From Atriophallophorus winterbourni (lineage: Eukaryota > Platyhelminthes > Trematoda > Plagiorchiida > Microphallidae): 64,000 bases of DNA. A program made the translations under genes and the position numbers. The notes under the pieces were generated by a model. It was not told where the DNA came from. It saw only the letters and a program-made list of their open reading frames with translations, and ran no database searches. Shown in pieces: positions 55,110 to 64,000 of the stretch. The stretch's first letter is position 1, and each line of letters begins with the position of its first letter. The stretch spans positions 1-64,000 of the forward strand of contig JACCGJ010018994.1 of assembly GCA_013407085.1 (NCBI GenBank), read 5' to 3'.

Positions 55110-57548
55110 CTGGTCGAAGAGAAGCCATTTGAAGCCCTCTATTTAGATTTTAGCAAGACTTTTGATTCCGTGAGTCACCGCCTTCTAGAGATCAAGCTAT
55201 CAGCAAAAGGCTTACAGGTTAGTCTACTTGCTTGTAATAAAGCATTCATTACAGGTAGGACATTCAGAGTTCGGGTTGGATCCACGTTGTCTAGCCAAAC
55301 CGACGTGATCAGTGGGGTTCCTCAAGAGTCCTCTCCTGTTCCTAATATTCATTGATGACTTGTCGTGTGCCTTGAAGTGTCCATGATTCATTTTTGGTGT
55401 GAAGTTCATCGAATCAAATGAGGAAGATACCTTGATGCACGACCTTGATCGGGTCATAAACTGGTCATACGAGTGGGACCTCTCACTAAACCTTAATAAG
55501 AGCAAACTCTTATCAGCACTGGGTAATAAGATTTTGGTTCAGGTAGCAAAAATTACATCAGTGTTAACGCCACCCAGTGTGTTAAGGATTTGGGAGTACT
55601 CGTTGGTGCAGAATTCAAATGGAAGGACCAATGTGCCGCTGCTGCTCAGCGTGCATGCAAGGTACATTTTCGGCTAAACTCAGTGCTATTGAGTTAGAGG
55701 CCCGATGTATTCCTGCCACTTTACAAAACATTTGTTCGGCCGCATCTCGAAAACTGTGTTCAGGCGTGGTGTCTTCACTACAAAAAGGACATCCTTTGAC
55801 TTAAAAACGTACAGCGCATCGCGACTCGCATGATTAAGGTTCAGCGAGGAAAACCTGATGTCTCTTGATCTTTTCTTCCATAGGCGCCGTCGTTTAAGAG
55901 GTGACTCAATTGAAACCTTCAAGTTCATGAAGGTTACAAGTGGCGTGCCAATGAACGACTACTTTACCTCAATCCCGAGCTGGGCACTTGAGGCTATTCA
56001 CTTAATATTGCTAAGAAACGATGTCAGCTAGACTCCAGGAAACACTCTTCAACCTTAGGGTTGTACACTTCTGGAACATTCCAGAAGAACTTATATCCTG
56101 TAGCACCGTCTTGAGATTTTAGCAGGGTTTGTACCGCAACTGGGGTAAGTTTTTTCCCTGAATACTCTCCCTAATCGATATACAAGCGTTATCCTGTCGA
56201 TCAATTAAAGGTTAGTGTTCTCTTTGTTTTTTTATTATACACGATTCTACTTCAGCTAACCTCTCACCGTGCTGGTGAAAAGAAACTGTCTTTTCTTTAT
56301 TCAGCATCAATGATAACGCGGTGCTTCCTAAATACAATCTGGATAATCTCTTGGCGTAGTGATCGTCGGAGATTTCAAATAGACAAAAGGATAAACGTTT
56401 TGGCAGTGGTGGGTGCTTTTCTGCAGCTTTCCACGGAAAGAAAATATGGACGCTCGATTGGCTTGTAAGCCACATACTTTCTTGTGCAAACTGAACTGAA
56501 CTGAACTGAACGAGTATACCTTTGTTCACCGATATACCATCGTTTTAAGTCTCACTGAACATCATCTTACTGTCTCCACCTGATGACGTCAAACAGTCAG
56601 AAACCGGTAGTGGTGTGTAAGTGCGGGGAATGTGAGCAACACATTACTTTGTTTATCCATTAGCGCCGCGTGTGCTTGACCGAGAATCTCTTTGTGATTC
56701 ACATTTGAACAACGTGATTCGTTGTACGAACATTGTGTAACAGTGGCATTTAAGCATAACTTTGTTTACCTCTATTCCACTCTTTTAAGGCTCACTGAAC
56801 CAGATCTTACTGTCTCCACCTAATGACAACAAACATCCAGAAACCGGTAGTTTGTGTTAGCGCGGGGTATGTGAGCAACACATTACTCTGTTCATACATA
56901 AGCGCCTCGAGTGCTTGACCATGAATCAATTTGTGATTTTGTTTTTGTGGTTCTTTGTAAGAACCTTATTTAACAGTGGCATACATGTAATACTTTGAGT
57001 AATCTAGCAAGTTTATATTAGAAGAAAATTACCCGAATCGTTTGCGTTTGCATGGGATTCCAAATCTAAGATTAGTCTGTCGCAACTAATAGTCGAGGGT
57101 AATTATTATGATTCCGTTTGGAATGAATTCAGAAGCCACAATATCCTGTTTGGAACATGCAATTTCAAGTATCTCTCACAATTGATGCTGGAAAGTCTTG
57201 CTGAGAGTGTCGAAGACCATGAACTTTTTGTTATGTGCCACAATTCTATTCGTTTACGCTTCTTTAGACTATTTGAAGTGTCTAAATTTTGCAATTTATA
57301 CTTCAGAATTTCACATGATCATTGTTTTTTAAATATTTATCTGTATGTTTTCTACATCAAATCTACTCATACAATTTTTTCCACATACTGTTAATCTTAG
57401 ATTTGTGCAACACCGGTGTATTTTCTGTTGTTTTTTCGTGGATTGAAATTACTTTAGGATTAAAAGCATTTCTGATTTGAGATTAACCCATCGGTTTTCA
57501 CTACCGTTGGAAACTATGAAGAAAAATATTCTATGTGCAATCAATACC
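55110..57548 (+). repeat. Segment duplicated from 38958-41398 (copy 2)
   Basis: Same order and orientation: CR1 RT half, CTGAA tail (near 56494-56509), family B dimer, unique part. The left edge cuts a family A repeat; the right edge (TCAATACC) joins directly to the first LTR at 57549. The reading frames in the CR1 part are as broken as in copy 1. Confidence 0.9.
56566..56621 (+). ncRNA. Hammerhead-ribozyme motif, family B (duplicate)
   Basis: Identical to 40414-40469 by eye, including CTGATGA, GAAA, CCAC/GTGG and CTTAC/GTAAG. Confidence 0.55.
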
Positions 57549-58334
57549 TGTAACGTCTGTGACGTGAGTAACGCGTATTCCACCCGTTTCTTAGTTCGAC
57601 AAATTCAAAACCACAATTCGGATGTTATACGGTACTGTAATTAGCAACAATTACAACAACAATAGTTATACAAACCTCAACTGTATAGGAACGTACAGCA
57701 AACAGTGGAGCCAAAATACTCCAGAATAAATTATATCAATGCAAACAAGTTCAAGGACGACCTGAGATATAAATAAAATGAAAGGAGTTACCAAAATTGC
57801 CGTCCAAAATGTCTATCAAAGACAAGACACCCAAAAGTGGTGTCAAAATACAAGCCAAACACAAGTGCCCAAAATGGCAACCAAATTCCGCAACAATGAC
57901 CGACAATGGCCTCAACAATGAATTAAAACAAAAGCTTCACCAAATATGTGAACAGAAGATTTCCAATGAAATAATTACAAAAAGAAATGTTTTATATCAA
58001 AATACTGTAGGAAAATAAAACACAAGCAAAATCTATTTCACAAAATTCAAGTTTTGTAACCAAGTTCAAAATAAAAGGAATGGTGAAGGGAAAAGAAGAA
58101 TTTCAAACTACTTTGAACCTTACACCTCCGACCAAATTCTTTCTAGGGCTCAACTGTAAAACGATTGTTCAACGAATACCCTAACGAATTCCGTGCAGCA
58201 AATGACTTTATTTAGTGGCGAGTCACACACGCCACGTCGCATTGCCATCATTGGACACATGTGGCTTTTTATAGGGAAATAGTTTGCCAGACTAAGACCC
58301 ACCACGTCCTCCGGTTCTGCCACCACCCCCTACA
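57549..58334 (-). repeat. LTR 1 of the gag-only element
   Basis: The plus strand runs TGTAACGTCTG to CCCCTACA; on the minus strand it is TGTAGGGG to CGTTACA, with short inverted TGTA/TACA ends. A minus-strand TATA box (CCCTATAAAAAG, about 58265-58275) and AATAAA (58207-58212) lie near its 5' end, so U3 would be short and U5 long. The boundary at 58334 is inferred from three-copy comparison and the inverted ends. An antisense Lys-rich ORF (57809-58018) recurs in all LTRs. Confidence 0.6.
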
Positions 58335-59367
58335 AGTAGCTTATGCATGCAACCCCGCCCAAACGAGCCTTGTGTATTTCATCCTCAAACAGCGACATCT
58401 CGCGCCAATTAAACAAATCTAATGTGCAAATTATTATTAGTGTATCATGAGATCGAAACACAAATAACACATCAGGTTCACAACGGAACACTTCACTCCA
58501 ATCATATGGATTGTCATGGCTACCATCTGTCACCATCCTTTCGGTTGACTCAGTGTCATGTGAACCAGGCTTACTATTCATTGGAGCTGAATAGGTGTCA
58601 GGTGAACCAGGCTTAGTCTCCATCTGATCCGAATTAGTGTCAGGAAACTCAGTCACAAATTCCGACTGAGCTAATTCAGTGTCAGGTAACTCAGCTTCGT
58701 GAGCACAACCGACATCACAAACATCAAGATCCTTCAACTTTACATCAATAAAAACCCTTTCTTGACAATCATCGATGCTAACATGCCTTGCTATGAAATC
58801 CTTTTGGCAACATTTACACAACTGACCAAATCGACTCCAATCAATAAGAGCTCGACGTGTCACAAAGTCTGTGAGTTGCTGAAAAGTAATTTCTAATCCC
58901 TCGAAGTATACAGCATTCTTCAGATCAGTCCACTGTTGCTGGAACACAGCCGGTAATATATGCACAATGTACTCCAAAGTGTCATTTGCATTCAAAACCG
59001 CCTGGCACTCCAATAGAGTGAGGGCAACCTGACATTTATGCATCGACGAAGCAAGAATCGCAAAGCCTTCTGCCTGGCCAATCAATCGTCGGGCCTCTTC
59101 CAATAACTCATCTAAAACTGAGTGGGCCACAGTACAAGCTAGGTCTGAAGCTCGTTTATGACAGGTACCATTTGTTAATTTCAAGATTGTAGCATTAGCA
59201 ATCGCTAAATCTTGCTCCAATTCAAGTGCCCGTTTAGAAGGTGCACAGTTACAGTCGAGACCATGTCTACCAACAGATGGAGATTCAAAATCGTCCGCAC
59301 CATTGCGACTATCTTTTAGGGACCTAACCGAACCACGCACTAAACTTGCTAAACGTTCAGGCATCAT
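58330..59367 (-). CDS. Gag-like protein of the Pao/BEL-type element, unit 1
   Basis: 345 aa, ATG at 59367. A central helical region (DLACTVAHSVLDELLEEARR) is followed by LNANDTLEYIVHILPAVFQ, the QQWTDLKN block and LTDFVTRRALIDWSRFGQL. This order fits the Gag of Pao/BEL elements (DUF1759-like C-terminal half). A Cys-rich patch (LCKCCQKD) follows, but no standard CCHC knuckle. The C-terminal third has short acidic repeats with PGSPDT, PGSHDT and ELPDTELAQSE. The stop overlaps the LTR start, leaving no room for pol. The frame is intact. Confidence 0.65.
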   Translation of the reverse strand: MMPERLASLVRGSVRSLKDSRNGADDFESPSVGRHGLDCNCAPSKRALELEQDLAIANATILKLTNGTCHKRASDLACTVAHSVLDELLEEARRLIGQAEGFAILASSMHKCQVALTLLECQAVLNANDTLEYIVHILPAVFQQQWTDLKNAVYFEGLEITFQQLTDFVTRRALIDWSRFGQLCKCCQKDFIARHVSIDDCQERVFIDVKLKDLDVCDVGCAHEAELPDTELAQSEFVTEFPDTNSDQMETKPGSPDTYSAPMNSKPGSHDTESTERMVTDGSHDNPYDWSEVFRCEPDVLFVFRSHDTLIIICTLDLFNWREMSLFEDEIHKARLGGVACISYL

Positions 59368-59519
59368 AAATGTACAATATTGACTTTAAAGCACAAATTA
59401 AATGAACGTCACCGATTGTTCTGCAAAAATCTTGTGAAATGGATCAAGCTTCAACGTTCCAATCCGCACAGATTCACCCTGATGATAGATCAGGTTCGTT
59501 CACCGATTCTGACGACGTA

Positions 59520-59807
59520 GCTGAGCGTCGACCAAGTTCAATACTGCTTCGATTGCAATGAAACAAAACGAGTATTTTTTCCGGTTGAGACAAATACTGC
59601 AACAGTCAAATCAAGTTGTGACGCAAATCCAATTGAAAGGATCCAAATTGACCACCGTAATTTCTCCAGTTGAGAAAATACGGTACAAATCAAAAGTCGA
59701 ATTGTTGCAATTCCAAGTTGAGTACTGTATTTTCTCCAATTGAGACAAATACGGTACAAATCGAATTCCAAAATTGAATACTGCTTCGACGAACCAAAGT
59801 TGAGTAC
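59520..59807 (-). repeat. Leader with degenerate sub-repeats, unit 1
   Basis: Between gag and LTR 2. Motifs such as AAGTTGAGTACTGTA, TTTTCTCCAATTGAGACAAA, TACGGTACAAATCGAATTCC and ACTGCTTCGACGAACCAA recur with variation. Next to the LTR, the minus strand TGGTTCGTCGAAGCAG could serve as a primer-binding site, but no tRNA match was tested. Confidence 0.45.
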
Positions 59808-60581
59808 TGTAACGTCTGTGACGTGAGTAACGCGTATTCCACCCGTTTCTTAGTTCGACAAATTCAAAACAACAATTCGGATGTTATACGGTACTGTAAT
59901 TAGCAACAATTACAACAACAATAATTATACAAACCTCAACTGTATAGGAACGTACAGCAAACAGTGGAGTCAAAATACTCCAGAATCAATTATATCAATG
60001 CAAACAAGTTCAATGACGACCTGAGATATAAATAAAATGAAAGGAGTTACCAAAATTGCCGTCCAAAATGTCTATCAAAGACAAGACACCCAAAAGTGGT
60101 GTCAAAATACAAGCCAAATACAAGTGCCCAAAATGGCAACCAAATTCAACAACAATGACCGACAATGGCCTCAACAATGAATTAAAACAAAAGCTTCACC
60201 AAATATGTGAACAGAAGATTTCCAATAAAATAATTACAAAAAGAAATGTTTTATATCAAAATACTGTAGGAAAATAAAACACAAGCAAAATCTATTTCAC
60301 AAAATTCAAGTTTTGTAACTAAGTTCAAAATAAAAGGAATGTCGAAGGAGAAAGAAGAATTTCAAACTACCTTGAACCTTACACCTCCGACCAAATTCTT
60401 TCTAGGGATTAACTGTAAAACGATTGTTCAACGAATTCCGTGCAGCAAATGACTTTATTTAGTGGCGAGTCACACACGCCACGTCGCATTGCCATCATTG
60501 GACACATGTGGCTTTTTATACGGAAATAGTTTGCCAGACTAAGACCCACCACGTCCTCCGGTTCTGCCACCGTCCCCTAAA
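59808..60581 (-). repeat. LTR 2 of the gag-only element
   Basis: About 774 bp, closely similar to LTR 1, with an 11-bp deletion near 60432 and scattered substitutions. TATA and AATAAA equivalents are present (CTTTTTATACGG and TTTATTTAG on the plus strand). Confidence 0.6.
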
Positions 60582-61731
60582 AGTAGCTTATGCATGCAAC
60601 CCCGCCCAAACGAGCCTTGTGTATTTCATCCTCAAACAGCGACATCTCGCGCCAATTAAACAAATCTAATGTGCAAATTATTATTAGTGTATCATGAGAT
60701 CGAAACACAAATAACACATCAGGTTCACAACGGAACACTTCACTCCAATCATATGGATTGTCATGGCTACCATCTGTCACCACCCTTTCGGTTGACTCAG
60801 TGTCATGTGAATCAGGCTTACTATTCATTGGAGCTGAATAGGTGTCAGGTGAACCAGGCTTAGTCTCCATCTGATCCGAATTAGTGTCAGGAAATTCAGT
60901 CACAAAATCCGACTGAGCTAATTCAGTGTCAGGTAACTCAGCTTCGTGAGCACAACCGACAACACAAACATCAAGATCCTTCAACTTTACATCAATAAAA
61001 ACCCTTTCTTGACAATCAGTCACAAAATCCAACTGAGCTAATTCAGTGTCAGTTAACTCAGCTTCCCGAGAACAACCGATAGCACAAACGTCAAGACCCA
61101 TCAAATTTACATCAATAGAAACCGTTTCTTGGCACTCAACGATGCCAACATGCTTTGCTATGGAATCCTTTTGGCAACATTTACACAACTGACCAAATCG
61201 ACTCCAATCAATAAGAGCTCGACGTGTCACAAAGTCTGTGAGTTGCTGAAAAGTAATTTCTAATCCCTCGCAGTATACAGCATTCTTCAGATCAGTCCAC
61301 TGTTTCTGGAACACAGCCGGTAATATATGCACAATATACTCTAAAGTGTCACTTGCATTCAAAACCGCCTGGCACTCCAATAGAGTGAGGGCAACCTGAC
61401 ATTTATGCATTGAGGAGGCAAGAAAAGCGGAGCCTTCTGACTGGCCAATCAATCGTCGGGCCTCTCCAAATAACTCATCTAATACTGAGTGAGCCACATT
61501 ACAAGCTAGGTCTGAAGCTCGTTTATGACAGGTACCATGAGTTAATTTCAAGATTGTAGCATTAGCAATCGCTAAATCTTGCTCCAATTCAAGTGCCCGT
61601 TTAGAAGTTGCACAGCTACAGTCGAGATCATGTCTACCAACAGATGGAGATTAAAAATCATCCGCACCATTGTGACTATCTTTTAGGGACTTAACCGAAC
61701 CACGCACTAAACTTGCTAAATGTTCGGGCAT
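60577..61731 (-). pseudogene. Gag-like ORF of unit 2, interrupted by a nonsense codon
   Basis: The start corresponds to the ATG at 61731. A stop (TAA at 61653-61651, where unit 1 has GAA) falls after 26 codons. The frame is then open from 61650 to the stop at 60577, with the same central Gag block as unit 1. It contains an in-frame duplication of about 45 codons absent from unit 1: CQE-x-V-x-ID...ELxDTELAQ occurs twice (60900-61140). Confidence 0.65.
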
Positions 61732-61734
61732 TTT

Positions 61735-62136
61735 ATACAAAAGGATTCAAAGGGAAAAAAAGGAAACAAATAAAAAGGGACGTCACCGATATTGTAAACT
61801 GAATCGATTCGCGAATCTTCAACTGCACTTCTCGCCAAGTTCGAGAAGAATCAAATTTCAAGTTCAGTACTGTATTTTCTCCAATTGAGACAAATACGAT
61901 ACAAATCGAATTCCAAGATGAGTACTGCTTCAACGAACCAAATTGAGTACTTCCAAAAATTGTAATGCTTCGACGCACCAAGTTGAGTACTGTATTTTCT
62001 CCAATTGAGACAAATACGGTACAAATCGAATTCCAAAATTGAATACTGCTTCGACGAACCGAAGTTGAGTACTGCTTCAACGAACCAAATTGATACTTCC
62101 AAAAATTGTAATGCTTCGACGCACCAAGTTGAGTAC
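61735..62136 (-). repeat. Leader with expanded sub-repeats, unit 2
   Basis: Contains several rounds of ACTGCTTC-ACGAACC, AATTGAGTACTTCC, AAAAATTGTAATGCTTCGAC and GTACTGTATTTTCTCCAATT. The repeat number and order differ from unit 1, showing rapid local change. It joins LTR 3 at GAGTAC-TGTAACG. Confidence 0.5.
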
Positions 62137-62920
62137 TGTAACGTCTGTGACGTGAGTAACGCGTATTCCACCCGTTTCTTAATTCGACAAATTCAAAACC
62201 ACAATTCGGATGTTATACGGTACTGTAATTAGCAACAATTACAACAACAATAATTATACAAACCTCAACTGTATAGGAACGTACAGCAAACAGTGGAGTC
62301 AAAATACTCCAGAATCAATTATATCAATGCAAACAAGTTCAATGACGACCTGAGATATAAATAGAATAAAAGGAGTTACCAAAATTGCCGTCCAAAATGT
62401 CTATCAAAGACAAGACACCCAAAAGTGGTGTCAAAATACAAGCCAAATACAAGTGCCCAAAATGGCAATCAAATTCAACAACAATGACCGACAATGGCTT
62501 CAACAATGAATTAAAACAAAAGCTTCACCAAATATGTGAACAGAAGATTTCCAATAAAATAATTACAAAAAGAAATGTTTTATACAAAATACTGTAGGAA
62601 AATAAAACACAAGCAAAATCTATTTCACAAAATTCAAGTTTTGTAACCAAGTTCAAAATAAAAGGAATGGTGAAGGGAAAAGAAGAATTTCAAACTACTT
62701 TGAACCTTACACCTCCGACCAAATTCTTTCTAGGGCTCAACTGTACAACGATTGTTTATCGAATACCCTAACGAATTCCGTGCAGCAAATGACTTTATTT
62801 AGTGGCGAGTCACACACGCCACGTCGCATTGCCATCATTGGACACATGTGGCTTTTTATAGGGAAATAGTTTGCCAGACTAAGACCAACCACGTCCTCCG
62901 GTTCTGCCACGTTCCTTACA
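62137..62920 (-). repeat. LTR 3 of the gag-only element
   Basis: About 784 bp ending CCTTACA. It retains the CGAATACCCTAACGAATTCC segment deleted in LTR 2. Its antisense Lys-rich ORF is truncated by a small change near 62585. Confidence 0.6.
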
Positions 62921-64000
62921 AGAAGCTTTTGCGTGCATTCCCAGCCGAACGAGCCTTGTGTATTTCATCCTCAAATAGCGACATCTTGCGCCATCTAAAC
63001 AACTCTAATCTGCAAATTGAAATAAGTGTATCCGGTGTCCGAAACACAAATGGCTTATCGGGTACACAACCGAACGTCTTGCGCCACTCATATGAATAGT
63101 CACGCCGACCATCGGTCGCCCCCACTTCGGCTGATTCACTGTCATGTGAACCAGGCCTACTATTCGTTTTGGCTGATTTGGTGTCAGGTGAACCAGGCTT
63201 AGTCTCCATCTGATCCGAATTCGTGTCAGTAAATTCAGTCACAAATTCCGACTGAGCTAATTCAGTGTCAGGTAACTCAGCTTCGTGAGCACAAGCGACA
63301 ACACAAACATCAAGGTCCTTCAAATTTACATCAATAAAAACCCTTTCTTGACAATCAGTCACAAAATCCGACTGAGCTAATTCAGTGTCAGTTAACTCAG
63401 CTTCCCGAGAACAACCGACAGCACAAACGTCAAGACCCATCAAATTTACATCAATAGAAACCGTTTCTTGGCACTCAACGATGCTAACATGCCTTGCTAT
63501 GGAATCCTTTTGGCAACATTTACACAACTGACCAAATCGACTCCAATCAATAAGAGATCGACGTGTCACAAAGTCTGTGAGTTGCTGAAAAGTAATTTCT
63601 AATCCCTCGCAGTATACAGCATTCTTCAGATCAGTCCACTGTTGCTGGAACACAGCCGGTAATATATGCACAATATACTCTAAAGTGTCACTTGCATTCA
63701 AAACCGCCTGGCACTCCAATAGAGTGAGGGCAACCTGACATTTATGCATTGCCGCAGCAAGAACAGCGAAGCCTTCTGACTGGCCAATCAATCGTCGAGG
63801 CTCTCCAAATAACTCATCTAATACTGAGTGGGCCACAGTACAAGCTAGGTCTGAAGCTCGTTTATGACAGGTACCCTGAGTTAATTTCAAGATTGTAGCA
63901 TTAGCAATCGCTAAATCTTGCTCCAATTCAAGTGCCCGTTTAGAAGTTGCACAGCTACAGTCGAGATCATGTCTACCAACAGATGGAGATTCAAAATCAT
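62916..64000 (-). CDS. Gag-like protein of unit 3 (partial, cut by window end)
   Basis: The frame is open from the window edge to the stop at 62916. It has the same central Gag motifs and, like unit 2, the duplicated CQE...ELAQ block. The position of the unit 2 nonsense codon reads Glu here. The last 60-70 codons differ more from units 1 and 2 (RKTFGCVPDKPFVFRT, RRKMSLFEDEIHKARSAG-like end), so units 1 and 2 share a more recent 3' end. Confidence 0.65.
   Translation of the reverse strand, partial: DFESPSVGRHDLDCSCATSKRALELEQDLAIANATILKLTQGTCHKRASDLACTVAHSVLDELFGEPRRLIGQSEGFAVLAAAMHKCQVALTLLECQAVLNASDTLEYIVHILPAVFQQQWTDLKNAVYCEGLEITFQQLTDFVTRRSLIDWSRFGQLCKCCQKDSIARHVSIVECQETVSIDVNLMGLDVCAVGCSREAELTDTELAQSDFVTDCQERVFIDVNLKDLDVCVVACAHEAELPDTELAQSEFVTEFTDTNSDQMETKPGSPDTKSAKTNSRPGSHDSESAEVGATDGRRDYSYEWRKTFGCVPDKPFVFRTPDTLISICRLELFRWRKMSLFEDEIHKARSAGNARKSFL

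Larger units (their letters stand above)
57549..64000 (-). mobile_element. Tandem array of a gag-only Pao/BEL-like LTR retrotransposon
   Basis: Three head-to-tail units, measured between the AACGTCTGTG blocks at 57552, 59811 and 62140: 2259 bp, 2329 bp, and a third cut by the window end. Each unit is LTR (about 780 bp), gag-like ORF and leader, read on the minus strand. The order LTR-internal-LTR-internal-LTR-internal is what unequal recombination between LTRs gives. Internal regions are only about 1.5 kb; no protease, RT, RNase H or integrase motif is present. It would need proteins from an autonomous relative. Confidence 0.7.

Noticed and set aside
57549..64000. Tandem duplication of a host gene as the explanation of the array
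   Set aside because: The ORF has Pao/BEL Gag features, and the repeated flank has TG...CA ends, a TATA box and AATAAA; an LTR element fits better.
1..64000. CRISPR arrays, bacterial operons or ribosome-binding sites
   Set aside because: Spliced genes and LINE/SINE/LTR elements show eukaryotic DNA; the regular repeats found have periods of 214-240 bp or about 2.3 kb, not CRISPR spacing.

Overview
The window is eukaryotic and AT-rich. It looks like part of a digenean fluke (trematode) genome; an opisthorchiid or related fluke is possible but not proven. The reasons are spliced host genes with very short 5' introns, many CR1-like and RTE-like non-LTR retrotransposons, a Pao/BEL-type LTR element, and dispersed repeats carrying hammerhead-ribozyme motifs, as in schistosomes. 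All calls are from reading the sequence; no search was run.

Host genes. Three genes can be assembled with matching splice phases. (1) 6196-15254 (+): seven exons, 273 aa, a conserved-looking protein I cannot name. (2) 15537-16787 (-): two exons, with an inhibitory-SMAD-like MH2 domain, tail-to-tail with gene 1. (3) 48286-52233 (+): four exons, exosome cap subunit CSL4/EXOSC1. The first introns of CSL4 are only 30 and 26 nt, and the first intron of gene 1 is probably 28 nt.

Layout. 0-1.4 kb: degraded hammerhead-family repeats and an LTR-related fragment. 1.4-5.8 kb: a nearly full-length CR1-like element with ORF1, ORF2, a tail of CTGAA repeats and a strong candidate -1 frameshift signal between the ORFs. 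5.8-6.16 kb: a short SINE and a CR1 3' fragment, reaching to 40 bp from the start of gene 1. 6.2-15.3 kb: gene 1, its introns filled with short SINEs, an RTE-tailed SINE, a hAT-like foldback element and a reverse-transcriptase (RT) relic. 15.5-16.8 kb: the SMAD gene. 16.8-34 kb: mostly non-coding, with a foldback MITE and hammerhead-family clusters. 34-44.7 kb: decayed RT elements, a second CR1 copy and a hammerhead dimer. 44.9-45.3 kb: a short SINE split by a 261-bp element that carries the best hammerhead and has 15-bp target duplications. 45.5-47.2 kb: an RTE-tailed SINE next to an RTE relic. 48.3-52.2 kb: CSL4, with an antisense RTE relic in its third intron. 55.1-57.5 kb: a near-identical copy of 38.96-41.40 kb. 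57.5-64 kb: three tandem units of a small Pao/BEL-like element that has gag but no visible pol.

How it fits together. The non-coding DNA is a layered retroelement landscape: CR1 and RTE LINEs supply RT, RTE-tailed SINEs appear to use the RTE 3' end, and small hammerhead repeats occur singly and as tandem dimers of about 215-240 bp. The most unusual items are the hammerhead SINE, the CR1 frameshift signal, the 26-30 nt introns and the gag-only LTR array.
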